Source of the DNA: an uncultured Bacteroidia bacterium
GTDB taxonomy: Bacteria; Bacteroidota; Bacteroidia; Bacteroidales; Prolixibacteraceae
Direction: 5' to 3'
NCBI GenBank assembly: GCA_903918045.1
Contig: CAIXCY010000041.1
Location: forward strand, 1 to 33,333
Length of the DNA: 33,333 bases
Position 1 is the stretch's first letter, and every line of letters begins with the position of its first letter. The notes below the pieces were generated by a model. It was not told where the DNA came from, did no database searches, and worked only from the letters and a program-made list of their open reading frames with translations. Positions 32,458-33,333 of this stretch are shown here, piece after piece. The translations under genes were made by a program, and so were the position numbers.

Positions 32458-33333
32458 ATGAAAAAATTGCTTTCTTTAATTCTTGTTTTGATTTTCGTGA
32501 CTGCCTTTGCTCAGAATAATGAGAATTCCTTTCAGAAAAAATCTTCAGGAAATCCTGTTTTCCCTGGATGGTATGCCGATCCTGAAGGTGTTATTTTTGG
32601 AAATCAATACTGGATATATCCGACCTATTCGGACGACTATGGTAAAGACGACCGGTCACTGGTGATCAGTCAGGATCAGTTAAATCTCCAGAAACATACG
32701 ATCAATGCGCAATATCTGAAACAGACTTTTATTAATGCATTTTCGTCAAACGATCTGATTCATTGGGAAAAGCACCCTCATGTACTGGATATTAAAGATG
32801 TAAAGTGGGCCGCTTATTCGATCTGGGCCCCTTCTATAATTAGGATTAAAAATAAATATTATCTTTTCTTTTCAGCGAATGATATTCAAAATGATCATCA
32901 GATTGGTGGAATCGGAGTGGCTGTGAGCGATCACCCGGCTGGACCGTTTGTCGATGCACTTGGAAAACCACTGATCGGTAAGTTTTATAATAAGGCCCAG
33001 CCAATCGATCAGTTTATCTTTCATGATACTGACGGTTCATTTTATCTGTACTATGGCGGATGGAAACATTGTAATGTAGTAAAGATGAGAAATGACTTGC
33101 TAAGTGTCTCGAAATTTGAGGATGGAGAAATCTACAAAGAGATTACGCCACAAAATTATGTAGAGGGGCCCTTTGTATTTAAGCGGAAAGGAAAGTATTA
33201 TCTGATGTGGTCTGAAGGAGGATGGACCGGACCAGATTACAGTGTTGCTTATGCTATCGGAGATCATCCTACGGGTCCTTTTAATAGGATTGGAAAAATT
33301 CTGCAGCAGGATCCTTTGATTGCTACCGGAGCA
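32458..33333 (+). CDS. Glycoside hydrolase family 43 enzyme, 3' end missing
   Basis: The frame runs from ATG 32458 off the window end, giving 292 residues. A signal peptide (KKLLSLILVLIFVTAFAQ) is followed by a GH43 five-bladed propeller. The three catalytic acids are visible: base D41 in 'FPGWYADPEG', the pKa-modulating D184 in 'QPIDQFIF', and acid E236 in 'NYVEGPFVFKRKGKYYLMW'. Also typical are 'YWIYPTYS', 'WAPSIIRIKNKYYLFFSA' and 'GIGVAVSDHPAGPF'. GH43 enzymes are arabinofuranosidases, xylosidases, arabinanases or galactosidases; the subfamily cannot be fixed from the visible part. Expected location is the periplasm or surface, acting on plant-type hemicellulose or pectin side chains. Confidence 0.92.
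   Translation, partial: MKKLLSLILVLIFVTAFAQNNENSFQKKSSGNPVFPGWYADPEGVIFGNQYWIYPTYSDDYGKDDRSLVISQDQLNLQKHTINAQYLKQTFINAFSSNDLIHWEKHPHVLDIKDVKWAAYSIWAPSIIRIKNKYYLFFSANDIQNDHQIGGIGVAVSDHPAGPFVDALGKPLIGKFYNKAQPIDQFIFHDTDGSFYLYYGGWKHCNVVKMRNDLLSVSKFEDGEIYKEITPQNYVEGPFVFKRKGKYYLMWSEGGWTGPDYSVAYAIGDHPTGPFNRIGKILQQDPLIATGA

Noticed and set aside
1-33333. CRISPR arrays, tRNA/rRNA genes, insertion sequences, prophage, or defence systems
   Set aside because: No short regularly spaced repeats, no cloverleaf-like segments, no transposase, integrase or phage-type protein, and no known defence domain was seen on either strand.

Overview
The window looks like chromosomal DNA of an AT-rich, non-sporulating member of the Bacteroidota, most likely a Bacteroidales/Marinilabiliales- or Cytophaga-type environmental or polysaccharide-degrading lineage. 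The evidence is: no Shine-Dalgarno-like stretches in front of genes; several upstream regions that carry the phylum's TAnnTTTG -7 box, two of them with a TTTG -33 box; frequent signal peptides, lipoproteins and Tat-type 'RRxFxK' leaders; the phylum-typical transketolase and phosphoglycerate dehydrogenase forms; and a SusC/D-type lifestyle hint in the GH43 enzyme at the right edge. No rRNA, tRNA, CRISPR array, transposase, integrase or phage gene was seen.

Left third (1-9.3 kb): the 3' part of a TPR-like repeat protein with a 180-bp tandem duplication; a DJ-1/PfpI protein; a Tat-exported SGNH hydrolase; a crcB/DUF190 pair (fluoride export); a small ferritin-like protein; a YkgJ-type cysteine-cluster protein; a tiny secreted cysteine-rich protein with its own strong terminator; a fused SpmA-SpmB membrane protein next to a DUF6807 (PmoA-like) exported protein; an unrecognised membrane protein and an outer-membrane beta-barrel.

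Middle (9.3-25 kb): a large zinc-metallopeptidase lipoprotein of unknown family, a lactonase-type beta-propeller, ndk, a DHH phosphoesterase (NrnA-like), a lipoprotein FKBP isomerase, a YciB-like/Nudix fusion, an RsmI-like methyltransferase, a PhnP-like metallo-hydrolase, then a central-carbon block: ackA, a divergent 3-hydroxyacyl-CoA dehydrogenase and pta on the minus strand (acetyl-CoA to acetate with ATP formation), and serA and tkt on the plus strand.

Right third (25-33.3 kb): a tightly packed four-gene minus-strand operon of 'planctomycete-type' exported proteins: an NHL-type beta-propeller with a Tat leader, a PSCyt1-DUF1549-DUF1553 cytochrome protein, a Tat-exported DUF1501 protein, and a membrane protein joining a DUF2231-like membrane unit to a cytochrome c, leucine-rich repeats, a chitobiase-like C-terminal repeat and a discoidin-like tail. 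The gaps are 11, 9 and 2 nt. Its biochemical role is not established as far as I know, and it is the best candidate in the window for an undescribed envelope system. A GH43 glycosidase starts divergently from it and runs off the end.
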